A DNA stretch of 64,000 nucleotides, taken from contig NZ_FMAQ01000002.1 in assembly GCF_900094945.1 (NCBI RefSeq), positions 1 through 64,000 of the forward strand. Reading direction: 5' to 3'. The stretch is from Gilliamella bombicola (GTDB taxonomy: Bacteria > Pseudomonadota > Gammaproteobacteria > Enterobacterales > Orbaceae). Position numbers and translations under genes: made by a program. The notes beneath the pieces are model-generated. The model was given only the letters and a program-made list of their open reading frames with translations, did no database searches and was not told the DNA's origin. How positions within the stretch are numbered: position 1 is the stretch's first letter; every line of letters starts with the position of its first letter. Below are positions 1 to 7,376 of this stretch, piece after piece.

Positions 1-1071
1 AGTTTATCAGTAAGTATTACTGATAAGAATGGTCGTAGAGTAAGTCGTAGTGATACATTAAGTGTATGTAGTGCTCCTTATAGGGTAACATTAAGTAGTA
101 CAGGAGGAAGTTTAACTACACTGTATGGTGTGCCGAATAGTAGTACTTTTAGTGGTAGTTCAGTGGTGTATTATATTAATCCGAATTCACAACAGCCTGG
201 AGTTTGTTACGCAAGGCCGAATAGGTATCTTGGTGGCAACACTGGTAATAGGTTTGTTAATGACATTGACCATTTCACTTATGTTGGTCCTGCTGACATA
301 TGGGATCCTGATAAGGGGTTTTTAGTTCAATCGACAAATTGGTCATCTTATAGGCTTAATTTTCCAACAACAGGTGCTGATGGGTTGTATTTTGATTTGG
401 ATATAAGTGGAGTCGATGCAAGTCAGTTGACTTGGTCTGTTGTCACGCGTGGAGCTATAAGAGCAACAGTCAGTTGGACAAGGCCACGTTCAGATTCACA
501 CCGAGACCCAATATGGGGAACTGTGCAACATGATAGTTGGATTAGTGATAAATCGAAGAATGTAACTCGGGTAACGTTAAATGGTCCTAGGGCAGATAGC
601 ACTCGAATACAATCAAGTAATCCTAGTCCACTAATCGTGCCATCTTTGCCACAGACATTTGTGTTGGTGGGTAGCGATAGAAGCGGTAATGAGGTAAGGT
701 ATGGTTTTGTATTGAAGCAGTGGTTTGTCCATCGAGGTGATAAAGAGGGTACTTTGTATGAGCAATCATCGTGGTGTAGTGGTTTGGGGTATCGTACATC
801 ACAGGTCAAGGATTTAACCAATGCGAGCGGAGGTTATTGGCAAGGAGCCATGCCTTCCTCAGGTTTTGCTGGTTACCAGCGTCGAATAGGTGCAGGTTTT
901 TTCACTGAGTGGGGCTATATTCCCCATTACGCCTCCACGGGGTTTCTTGCCGATAGCTTCTGGACTGGTGACCATATACTTAACCTTGGCTTCACTGTTT
1001 ACCCGGCCAGCGGCGATGTCGGTGGCTACGATGTTTTTCGCCATCATTATGGTCTTTGTACCGTACCTTAG
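1..1071 (+). CDS. DUF823-type secreted adhesin/exoprotein, 5' truncated by window edge (paralogue 1)
   Basis: The frame is open from base 1, so the N-terminus lies outside the window. The 356 visible codons contain the second half of an Ig-like region, then a domain I recognise from intimin/invasin-like adhesins and ZirU-type exoproteins (DUF823): a block around LPQTFVLVG, KQWFVHRG, a conserved WC, RRIGAGFFTEWG, and a C-terminal lectin-like end with a WTG motif and LCTVP before the stop. Bases 1-95 are identical to 2089-2183 of the next paralogue, while the last ~50 residues are almost unrelated between copies. Its role is probably binding at the cell surface or outside the cell; the ligand is unknown. 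The family call rests on remembered motifs. Confidence 0.8.
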   Translation, partial: SLSVSITDKNGRRVSRSDTLSVCSAPYRVTLSSTGGSLTTLYGVPNSSTFSGSSVVYYINPNSQQPGVCYARPNRYLGGNTGNRFVNDIDHFTYVGPADIWDPDKGFLVQSTNWSSYRLNFPTTGADGLYFDLDISGVDASQLTWSVVTRGAIRATVSWTRPRSDSHRDPIWGTVQHDSWISDKSKNVTRVTLNGPRADSTRIQSSNPSPLIVPSLPQTFVLVGSDRSGNEVRYGFVLKQWFVHRGDKEGTLYEQSSWCSGLGYRTSQVKDLTNASGGYWQGAMPSSGFAGYQRRIGAGFFTEWGYIPHYASTGFLADSFWTGDHILNLGFTVYPASGDVGGYDVFRHHYGLCTVP

Positions 1072-1136
1072 TCCTTAGGTCATGGGTGTGATTATGGTGT
1101 GACAATCTAACAAGGAACCTCACTCCCGTGTAGTTA

Positions 1137-1180
1137 GGGCTTGTGCTGTTGTGGTTAATTACTACAATACCATAAGCCCC
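1137..1180 (+). repeat. Long hairpin downstream of adhesin paralogue 1
   Basis: A near-perfect inverted repeat: GGGCTTGTG...TGTTGTGG, loop TTAATT, then the complementary arm ending in ATAAGCCCC. Almost the same hairpin follows paralogues 2 (3245-3288) and 4 (35518-35559). It has no U-tract, so it is not a standard terminator; it may stabilise the mRNA 3' end or be part of a duplicated unit. Confidence 0.7.
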
Positions 1181-1240
1181 AAACAACCAAACCAATAATC
1201 GCTTTTAATTCTTAAAAAACAATCCAATTTTTCATTAAAA

Positions 1241-1277
1241 ATCGGTCAGGAAAGGTATTGATTTTATTAAATTTTTT
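1241..1277 (+). repeat. Dispersed 37-bp repeat, copy 1
   Basis: Core ATCGGTCAGGAAAGGTATTG followed by ATTTTATTAAA and a T-run. It is followed at 1284-1303 by a hairpin, TGGTTTTT-AGCC-AAAAACCA. It lies between paralogues 1 and 2. Confidence 0.85.
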
Positions 1278-1493
1278 TATTTATTGGTTTTTAGCCAAAA
1301 ACCACCACCCAACACCCTCCCCCCAAAGCACACCAACATAAGCTGACTCAAGCCTTAACAAAACTTTAAAATTTTTAACAAAAAACTAGCGCATTATTAA
1401 TCAACCGGTTATAATTTAACCGCTTTCAAAGCAAGGAAATGCTCGCTAGTTGGGTGGTTAATTATATAAAATTGAAATAAAACAAAAATTTAC

Positions 1494-1522
1494 TTGACAG
1501 GATAATCGAAATGCGCTATCAT
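1494..1522 (+). promoter_or_regulatory. Sigma70 core promoter TTGACA-N17-TATCAT before adhesin paralogue 2
   Basis: A consensus -35 (1494-1499) and a 5/6 match -10 (1517-1522) with optimal 17-bp spacing; the same arrangement is conserved at 3599-3627 and 33715-33743. Transcription would start near 1529, the first base of the heptamer tract. The ATG at 1511 lies inside this promoter, so it could be translated only from an upstream promoter, for example one using TATAAT at 1410-1415, for which I see no good -35. Confidence 0.55.
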
Positions 1523-1528
1523 AATCGG

Positions 1529-1549
1529 CATCTGGCATCTGGCATCTGG
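1529..1549 (+). repeat. Heptamer tract (CATCTGG)x3, candidate phase-variation switch
   Basis: Three perfect units follow an ATG at 1511 that has AGGA eight bases upstream. The ATG frame reads 19 codons and stops at TAA. The adhesin frame is open from 1525 through 3132 but has no ATG near its start. Adding one unit (+7) or removing two (-14) would place the ATG in the adhesin frame. The same relation holds at the other two loci. Confidence 0.65.
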
Positions 1550-1722
1550 CCTGCCAAACCTATGTTCTAAATCTTTTTCAATATCATCGTAGTCAAAATC
1601 AGACTCCATTCTTATTTTTATCACCAAAGTTATCGAAATCATCAAACTTAGCAAACTCGCTGAGTTTATCAGCAAGCTTATCACCAAGGCCTAAAATTTT
1701 ATCCTTCTTATCAAGGTCTTTA

Positions 1723-3132
1723 TTGGTTTTTGCTACGTTGTTGTTATTGCCGTATTCGCAAAGTTCTTTGGCATTAACGGCTTATACCTCAAAAGTGATT
1801 CAGGGTAGTGCGCCGTATTTAACGTTTGATGGGGGACGAACTAAAGCAACAACGACTGACACATTATTAGCTATTGAGTTGCCAGATGGTAGAACCATCA
1901 CGCCGTCAACTAACACATCAAGTTCGACAAATCCGATAAGGTTAGTTAATGGAAGTACTTTTAATGATATACACATGCTAGTGCCGACGGGGGCAAATAC
2001 AGTCCGTTTAAATGACTTAATTACACAAGGTAATTGGGGGGATGATGATGGGGATGGTCAAGGTACTAATGATGTAACGGCGACAGGTAGTTTATCAGTA
2101 AGTATTACTGATAAGAATGGTCGTAGAGTAAGTCGTAGTGATACATTAAGTGTATGTAGTGCTCCTTATAGGGTAACATTAAGGAGTACAAGCGGTAGTT
2201 TAGTAACCCGATATGGCGTACCGAATAGCAGTACTTTTAGTGGTAGCTCTGTTGTGTATTATATCAATCCAAATATTAATGTTGGTGTTTGTTACGCAAG
2301 GCCGAGTTTGTGGTATGGTGGCACTGGTTTTGTTATTGATGATGTCAATGATGGATCCGAGAACGCCGGTCCATCTAACATATGGAGTCCTGTTAAGGGT
2401 TTTTTAACCCAGTCAACAACTCCGTCATCTTATGGACTTAATTTTCCGACAACGGGTTCTGATGGTTTATATTTTGATTTAGATATAGTTGGTATTGATG
2501 CAAGTCAGTTGACTTGGTCTGTTGCCACGAATGGTAGTATAAGTGCAACAGTGAGTCGGACAAGGCCACGTTCGGGTGCATTTAGAGAGCCACGAGGAAA
2601 TAACATAATAGCCGATGCGTGGATTAGTGATAAATCTAGTTATGTAACACGGGTAACGTTAAATGGTCCTAGAGCAAGTGATACTCAAATAGATTCATGG
2701 AATCCAAGCCGTTTAAGAACGCCATCTTTACCGCAGACCTTTGAGTTAGTGGGTAGGGATCGTCAAGGTAATGAGGTGAGGTATGGATTTGTGTTAAAGC
2801 AGTGGTTCGTCAATCGAGGGAAGCAAACTGGCTTTCAGGATGCTCAATCATCTTGGTGTAATCGCTTGGGTTATCGTCTTGTGCAGGTAAAAGATTTAAC
2901 CAATAGCAATATTGAGGGGGCTAATCCGTCTTCAGGTGGTAATCATTTCCAACGTCGAATTGGTGCTGGCTTTTTCACTGAGTGGGGCTCAGTGTTTCTT
3001 TACGCCGGTGCGGATTTTGCCTTCTACCGCTACTGGAGTGACTCAACAAATTCTCGTCATGTTGAGGTGAGGAACGGTTCCGTTTGGAGTGACGCGCCCT
3101 GCTGTTACTACAATGTTTGTACCACACCTTAG
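1723..3132 (+). CDS. DUF823-type secreted adhesin/exoprotein (paralogue 2)
   Basis: From the TTG at 1723 the protein is 469 residues. A hydrophobic segment ending in SSLALTA looks like the core of a signal peptide, then an Ig-like N-terminal half (TFDGGRTKA, WGDDDGDGQG), a YGVPNSSTFSG block, and the DUF823 region ending with FFTEWG, a short variable lectin-like tail and VCTTP. The true start is uncertain. The frame is stop-free back to 1525 and encodes a Ser/Leu/Lys-rich stretch also kept in the other copies, so the natural precursor probably begins at ATG 1511 when the heptamer count is in register. If the count is fixed at three, only a weak TTG start (AAGG six bases upstream) remains. Probably exported; ligand unknown. 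Confidence 0.75.
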   Translation: MVFATLLLLPYSQSSLALTAYTSKVIQGSAPYLTFDGGRTKATTTDTLLAIELPDGRTITPSTNTSSSTNPIRLVNGSTFNDIHMLVPTGANTVRLNDLITQGNWGDDDGDGQGTNDVTATGSLSVSITDKNGRRVSRSDTLSVCSAPYRVTLRSTSGSLVTRYGVPNSSTFSGSSVVYYINPNINVGVCYARPSLWYGGTGFVIDDVNDGSENAGPSNIWSPVKGFLTQSTTPSSYGLNFPTTGSDGLYFDLDIVGIDASQLTWSVATNGSISATVSRTRPRSGAFREPRGNNIIADAWISDKSSYVTRVTLNGPRASDTQIDSWNPSRLRTPSLPQTFELVGRDRQGNEVRYGFVLKQWFVNRGKQTGFQDAQSSWCNRLGYRLVQVKDLTNSNIEGANPSSGGNHFQRRIGAGFFTEWGSVFLYAGADFAFYRYWSDSTNSRHVEVRNGSVWSDAPCCYYNVCTTP

Positions 3133-3244
3133 CTTTTATTGTTTAGTCCTTAATTCTTAGACTACGGGTGTTTATGGTATAAATAAAGGCAATCTATCAA
3201 AGAACAACCATCCCTGAGAAGTTTTTTTGGGGTAGTAAAGTTGG

Positions 3245-3288
3245 GGGCTTGTGCTGTTGTGGTTAATTACTACAACACCATAAGTCCC
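3245..3288 (+). repeat. Long hairpin downstream of adhesin paralogue 2
   Basis: Second copy of the hairpin seen at 1137-1180, with arms GGGCTTGTGCTGTTGTGG and its near complement around TTAATT. The flanking sequence up to the next repeat is nearly identical to copy 1, which points to duplication of the whole gene-plus-spacer unit. Confidence 0.7.
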
Positions 3289-3348
3289 AAACAACCAAAC
3301 CAATAATCGCTTTTAATTCTTAAAAAACAATCCAATTTTTCATTAAAA

Positions 3349-3385
3349 ATCGGTCAGGAAAGGTATTGATTTTATTAAAGTTTTT
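3349..3385 (+). repeat. Dispersed 37-bp repeat, copy 2
   Basis: Perfect core match, followed at 3390-3413 by the hairpin GGTGGTTTTT-AGCC-AAAAAACACC. It lies between paralogues 2 and 3. Confidence 0.88.
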
Positions 3386-3598
3386 ATTTGGTGGTTTTTA
3401 GCCAAAAAACACCGCCCAAACCCTTCCCCAAAACACACCAACATAAGCTGACTCAAGCCTTAACAAAACTTTAAAATTTTTAACAAAAAACTAGCGCATT
3501 ATTAATCAACCGGTTATAATTTAAGCGCTTTCAAAGCAAGGAAACGCTCATTAGTTGAGCGGATAATTATAAAAAATGTAAATAAAACAAAAAATTAT

Positions 3599-3627
3599 TT
3601 GACAGGACAATCGAAATGCGCTATCAT
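3599..3627 (+). promoter_or_regulatory. Sigma70 core promoter TTGACA-N17-TATCAT before adhesin paralogue 3
   Basis: Same arrangement as at 1494-1522, with -35 at 3599-3604 and -10 at 3622-3627. The predicted transcript start (~3634) is again the first base of the heptamer tract. Confidence 0.55.
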
Positions 3628-3633
3628 AATCGG

Positions 3634-3654
3634 CATCTGGCATCTGGCATCTGG
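3634..3654 (+). repeat. Heptamer tract (CATCTGG)x3, candidate phase-variation switch
   Basis: ATG 3616 (AGGA eight bases upstream) reads 19 codons through the tract and stops at TAA 3673-3675. The adhesin frame is open from 3630 and would be joined to this ATG by one extra heptamer. Confidence 0.65.
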
Positions 3655-3764
3655 CCTGCCAAACCTACGCCCTAAATCTTTTTCAATATCATCGTAGTCA
3701 AAATCAGACTCCATTCTTATTTTTATCACCGAAGTCATTTCGCGTAGCGAAATCGGCAGGGTTA

Positions 3765-5225
3765 TTGCCGATTTCCAAATTGTTATCTAAATTCTCGTTA
3801 TTATCAAAATCCGCGTTGTTCTTCGTGGCATTGTTCTTGTTGTTATATACACAGAGTTCTGTGGCATTAACGCCTTGTTCACAGCCATTCATGGCGTGTA
3901 CTTCAAGGGTAATAGAGGGTAGTGCGCCGTATTTAACATTCAACGGTGGTCGAACAAAGGCAACAGATACAGACAGTTTGTTGTCTATAAGGTTGGAGGA
4001 TGGTCGGGTTATCACGCCATCTACTAATACATCAAGCGTATCAAATCCAATAAGCTTACCTTATGCAGGAAGTAGATTGGGAGATATAGGAATGATATTT
4101 CCACGAACAACAGCTAGTTCAGTGAGTTTAAGTGATTTAGCCACAAGGTATAATTATTGGCGAGATGATGATGGAGATGAGCCGGCAGCAAATGGTATAT
4201 CAGGGAGTATATCGGCATCCTTTACAGATAAGGATGGCAATGACGTTAGTTTTAACGAAGCATTAAGTGCATGTAAGGCTCCTTATAGGGTAACTTTAAG
4301 TAGTACAGGGGGATATTTACAAACACAGTACGGGGTTCCTAATAGAACCAATTTTAGTGGTAAGACGGTGACATATTATATCAATCCGTATGGTGGTGCT
4401 TGTGTATCACGCTTTGTGCGTTACGTAAGGCCGAGTTTGTTATATGGTGGTACTGGTATCTTATCTGATGATGTCTATGAGTATGCCGGCCCATCTAACA
4501 TATGGTCTCGTACAAGGGGTTTTGTAACTCAGTCAACGAGTTCATCATCTTATGGCCGAAATTTTCCTACAACGGGTGCTGATGGGTTGTATTTTGACTT
4601 AGAGATGCCTACTGGAGTGGATGGAAGTCAGTTGACGTGGTCAGTTGTCACAAATGGTAGTATAACAGCTATAGTCAGATGGACAAGGCCATACAGTACT
4701 GATGATTGGATTAGTGATACATCAAAATATGTAACACGGGTAGCGTTAATCAATCCTAGGCAGCTACGTCCATCTTTGCCACAGACTTTTGAATTAGTCG
4801 GTAGGGATAGTCGAGGTAATGAGGTGAAGTATGGATTTGTGTTAAAGCAGTGGTTTGTCCATCGGGATGATCGGGATACACAGTCTAACCAATCCACTTG
4901 GTGTAGAAGTTTAGGTTATCACCTTCCTAGGGTTAGGGATGTAACTAACGCGAAGTGTGGTGCTATGGGTTCTTGGTTCCCATGTGTAAATGGCATAGAT
5001 GGTGCCACGCCGTCCTCAGGTACTGTGCATTACAAGCGTTACATAGGTGCTGGTTTTTTCACAGAATGGGGCGACGTGGGCCGCTACGCTGATGCGGGCT
5101 TAGCCGGCACCTACTGGACAAGCGACGCAGCAGGTAGCGATGGCTTCTATGTCCGCACACCCGACGGCGCCGTTGCTCGCTGGATTGCCAGCCACGGCAA
5201 CAGAGGTCTTTGTGTCACACCTTAG
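3765..5225 (+). CDS. DUF823-type secreted adhesin/exoprotein (paralogue 3)
   Basis: 486 residues from the TTG at 3765. The start runs KLLSKFSLLSK then a strongly hydrophobic FFVALFLLLY and SSVALT, a signal-peptide core. The body matches paralogue 2 (FNGGRTKA, YWRDDDGDE, YGVPNRTNFSG, the DUF823 block, RYIGAGFFTEWG). The C-terminal tail is longer, with TYWTSDAAG and LCVTP. The last ~150 bases are much richer in G+C and in NNC codons than the rest of the gene. The frame continues open upstream to 3630, so the start caveat of paralogue 2 applies. A unique CSQPFMAC insertion follows the signal region. Confidence 0.75.
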   Translation: MPISKLLSKFSLLSKSALFFVALFLLLYTQSSVALTPCSQPFMACTSRVIEGSAPYLTFNGGRTKATDTDSLLSIRLEDGRVITPSTNTSSVSNPISLPYAGSRLGDIGMIFPRTTASSVSLSDLATRYNYWRDDDGDEPAANGISGSISASFTDKDGNDVSFNEALSACKAPYRVTLSSTGGYLQTQYGVPNRTNFSGKTVTYYINPYGGACVSRFVRYVRPSLLYGGTGILSDDVYEYAGPSNIWSRTRGFVTQSTSSSSYGRNFPTTGADGLYFDLEMPTGVDGSQLTWSVVTNGSITAIVRWTRPYSTDDWISDTSKYVTRVALINPRQLRPSLPQTFELVGRDSRGNEVKYGFVLKQWFVHRDDRDTQSNQSTWCRSLGYHLPRVRDVTNAKCGAMGSWFPCVNGIDGATPSSGTVHYKRYIGAGFFTEWGDVGRYADAGLAGTYWTSDAAGSDGFYVRTPDGAVARWIASHGNRGLCVTP

Positions 5226-5453
5226 TTTTTATTGCTTAATCCTCTTGGGCCGCGGGGGCGGTTATGGTCAAATAGAGGATAATCTAACAAAGAATAAAGC
5301 CCCGCGTCTGTTGGGACATTTTCCCTTAGGGTTACGCTGTTGCGGCAAAGCCACAATCGCGCCGCCCCCCCGCCAATGCTGAAAGCGTGGTTGGCAATCC
5401 TAGTGGATTACGCTGTGGCGGTTTAAATTCGTAGTCTATTTATAGTACGGCAA

Positions 5454-5806
5454 GGTTTCGGACGTTTTGACCTTGGGTGAACAAAATAGCTACAGTGACC
5501 ACGTCCGAGCAAAGGGAATTAAAACGAATTCCCTTTGCAATCCCACGCTTTGGCTACAGAATGTGGCCTGCGACACTACTCGTATCATCCTGATACTCGC
5601 CTCTGCGAGGCCATCTTCGCTTTGCTCAGATGTTCAAATTTGTTCCAGACAAATTTGTCCGCCGCTGCCGCTCGGTCTTAACGCACCGTTTGTGGACGCG
5701 TTCCAGACGCACCACAAACTCGCCAAACATCCCTGTTTGGCGTGCTAACCTCGCTCTGTTGTCGGCACATTCTGACGCCGGAGCAAGACAAACAACATAA
5801 TCTTAG
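5454..5806 (+). repeat. Left arm of a long inverted repeat flanking a toxin-antitoxin pair
   Basis: Reading from GGTTTCGGACGTTTT inwards, this arm matches the reverse complement of 6964-7252, by eye at about 90 percent identity, except for two extra stretches (about 45 and 19 bases) in the left arm. It is clearly more GC-rich than its surroundings. Open frames inside it look incidental. The 228 bases between the adhesin stop and this arm hold only GC-rich spacer resembling the post-adhesin sequence at 35405-35510. Confidence 0.8.
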
Positions 5807-5859
5807 GTGTTTTTTGATGAGTTACTTTTGTGTTAAAAGCAATGAAATTGCATCCCAAA

Positions 5860-5896
5860 AGTGGTCAGGAAAGGTATTGATTTTATTGAGGTTTTT
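5860..5896 (+). repeat. Dispersed 37-bp repeat, copy 3
   Basis: Core GTGGTCAGGAAAGGTATTGA with a few changes. It sits inside the inverted-repeat island, 386 bp from the toxin-antitoxin genes. The rest of 5897-6095 is AT-rich without a recognisable gene. Confidence 0.75.
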
Positions 5897-6095
5897 ATTT
5901 TGCTATTTTTAAGCTAAATCAATCACTTAAACAACCTAAGCAAAGCGCTGACACACAACAAATCCACAAAACCACGAATAACACTCTAATAACAGCAATT
6001 TAACCACTCCAAACCCTTTTTTAATGATAATTTAAAATTAAATTAAATAAAATCAATGATATAATTATAAAAACACAACAATCTTTCCAAAAACG

Positions 6096-6131
6096 ATAGT
6101 TATGTTATTTGTCTTATTCCGGCGTCAGAAT
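6096..6131 (+). repeat. Partial third copy of the inverted-repeat inner end
   Basis: GATAGTTATGTTATTTGTCT followed by TATTCCGGCGTCAG matches the inner end of the right arm (6964-6998) in the same orientation and the left arm inner end (5764-5806) in inverse orientation. Confidence 0.6.
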
Positions 6132-6245
6132 GAACCGACTGTTTTACGATTACGAGATTTAAGTAATGAGAATAAAAAAGACATGATAACTCCAAACGAA
6201 TAAAATTGAGCATTTTATTCGTTTGGAGTTAACTGCACTATAAAT

Positions 6246-6539
6246 TTATAATGTAGATAAATTCATGTTTATTTTTGCATTGCATGCGTTTAAATATTTT
6301 AAAATCGTTTTTATATTTGTGTTTAATGGTGCTCTCTCAATTCTGTTTATGTTAGATGGTGCAACATCTAAACGTTTTGCAAGCTCAGTTTGAGATAATT
6401 TTGCAGTTTCTCTTGCTGTTAACAACAATTCACGCAATTTCCATTCGTCCTCGGCTTCATCATATGCAGCCCTCGCGACAGGGTCAGCAAGCGCAATCTC
6501 TTTGATTTCACTAAATGTTGTGCTGTGTTTTTTACTCAT
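6246..6539 (-). CDS. XRE-family antitoxin (HigA-like)
   Basis: About 97 residues from ATG 6539; a TTG two codons upstream (6545) is possible but weaker. The middle holds a helix-turn-helix, KLSQTELAKRLDVAPSNINR. This class binds its own promoter and neutralises the adjacent toxin. The start overlaps the end of the toxin gene, so translation is probably coupled, toxin first as in higBA. The pair is boxed in by inverted repeats and has no other cargo. Confidence 0.8.
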   Translation of the reverse strand: MSKKHSTTFSEIKEIALADPVARAAYDEAEDEWKLRELLLTARETAKLSQTELAKRLDVAPSNINRIERAPLNTNIKTILKYLNACNAKINMNLSTL

Positions 6540-6852
6540 TTTCAATCATCTCCAATAATCTTGTTCGTGCTATTTGTAGTGCGCCAGATGACGTTTTTTG
6601 TGTTTTTTTAACAAATGCATGTAGAATAAAAATTGTTTTTTCTTTTTGATATACATAAATAGTTCTAGCTATATTATTGCGCTCCAACGCTCTCAATTCA
6701 AACAACCCACCGCCCAACGCTTTACTATGTGGCATTTGCATTTGTCCGAATAGTTCCAGTTTTTCAATCAATTTAATTGTTCGACCCCTTAATTCTGCCG
6801 GCAACCCCAGAATTTCAGATTTCGCATCATCATGCGTTTTTATTGTGAACAT
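6532..6852 (-). CDS. RelE/HigB-like toxin (phage Gp49-like, DUF891)
   Basis: 106 residues. The pattern GLFELRALERNNIARTIYVY followed by HAFVKKTQKTSSGALQIA is typical of the Gp49-like HigB group, ribosome-dependent mRNA interferases. It precedes the XRE antitoxin with a short overlap. Function is inferred from the family and the pairing. The residues normally important in this group, an Arg in the LFELR region and the basic KKTQK segment, are present. Confidence 0.82.
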   Translation of the reverse strand: MFTIKTHDDAKSEILGLPAELRGRTIKLIEKLELFGQMQMPHSKALGGGLFELRALERNNIARTIYVYQKEKTIFILHAFVKKTQKTSSGALQIARTRLLEMIENE

Positions 6853-6963
6853 TTAATTAATCCGTTTTGTCATTTTTAATAATTGTATCAAATTTGATAA
6901 AGAACTCAATAAAACTATTATTTATTTTAATAAAAATATCAAAATAAATCTTTTTATCAAAAA

Positions 6964-7252
6964 AGATAGTCATGCTGTTTGTTTTATTCCGGCGTCAGCG
7001 AGATTAGCACGCCAAACAGGGATGTTTGGCGAGTTTGTGGTGCGTCTGACAAATTTGTCTGGAACAAATTTGAACACCTGAGCATAGCGAAGGTGGCCTC
7101 GCAGAGGCGAGTATCAGGACGATACGAGTAGTGCCGCAGGCCACATTCTGCAGCCAAGCGCGGGATTGCTAAGGGAATTCGCTCTAATTCCCTTAGCTCG
7201 GACGTGGGCACGATAGCAATTTTGTTCAGCCCAGGTTAAAACGTCCGAAACC
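6964..7252 (+). repeat. Right arm of the long inverted repeat
   Basis: Reverse-complement partner of 5454-5806, ending outside at CGTCCGAAACC. A 75-codon frame on the minus strand runs through it, but the left arm breaks it, so I treat it as non-coding repeat. Confidence 0.8.
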
Positions 7253-7311
7253 ACCACACCCAATCTATCCTATTCACCAAAACAAAAAAAGGCCCGATTT
7301 TCAGCCAAAAA

Positions 7312-7348
7312 ATCGGTCAGGAAAGATATTGATTTTATTAAAGTTTTT
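7312..7348 (+). repeat. Dispersed 37-bp repeat, copy 4
   Basis: Core ATCGGTCAGGAAAGATATTG, one change from consensus. It lies between the right inverted-repeat arm and the end of pdxT. Confidence 0.85.
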
Positions 7349-7376
7349 ATTTGGTGGTTTTTACAGTATCACCCCT

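Noticed and set aside
900-5225. Diversity-generating retroelement as the source of variable adhesin tails
   Set aside because: No reverse transcriptase or template repeat in the window, and tails differ in length and at non-A positions; kept only as one hypothesis.
5140-5382. 80-codon frame over the end of adhesin paralogue 3
   Set aside because: Overlaps a real gene in another frame; its length comes from local high GC.
5467-5748. 93-codon frame in the left inverted-repeat arm
   Set aside because: Different strand sense from the right-arm frame and no recognisable content; treated as repeat.
6984-7211. 75-codon frame in the right inverted-repeat arm
   Set aside because: The matching left arm breaks the frame; it is part of a repeat with no ribosome-binding site.
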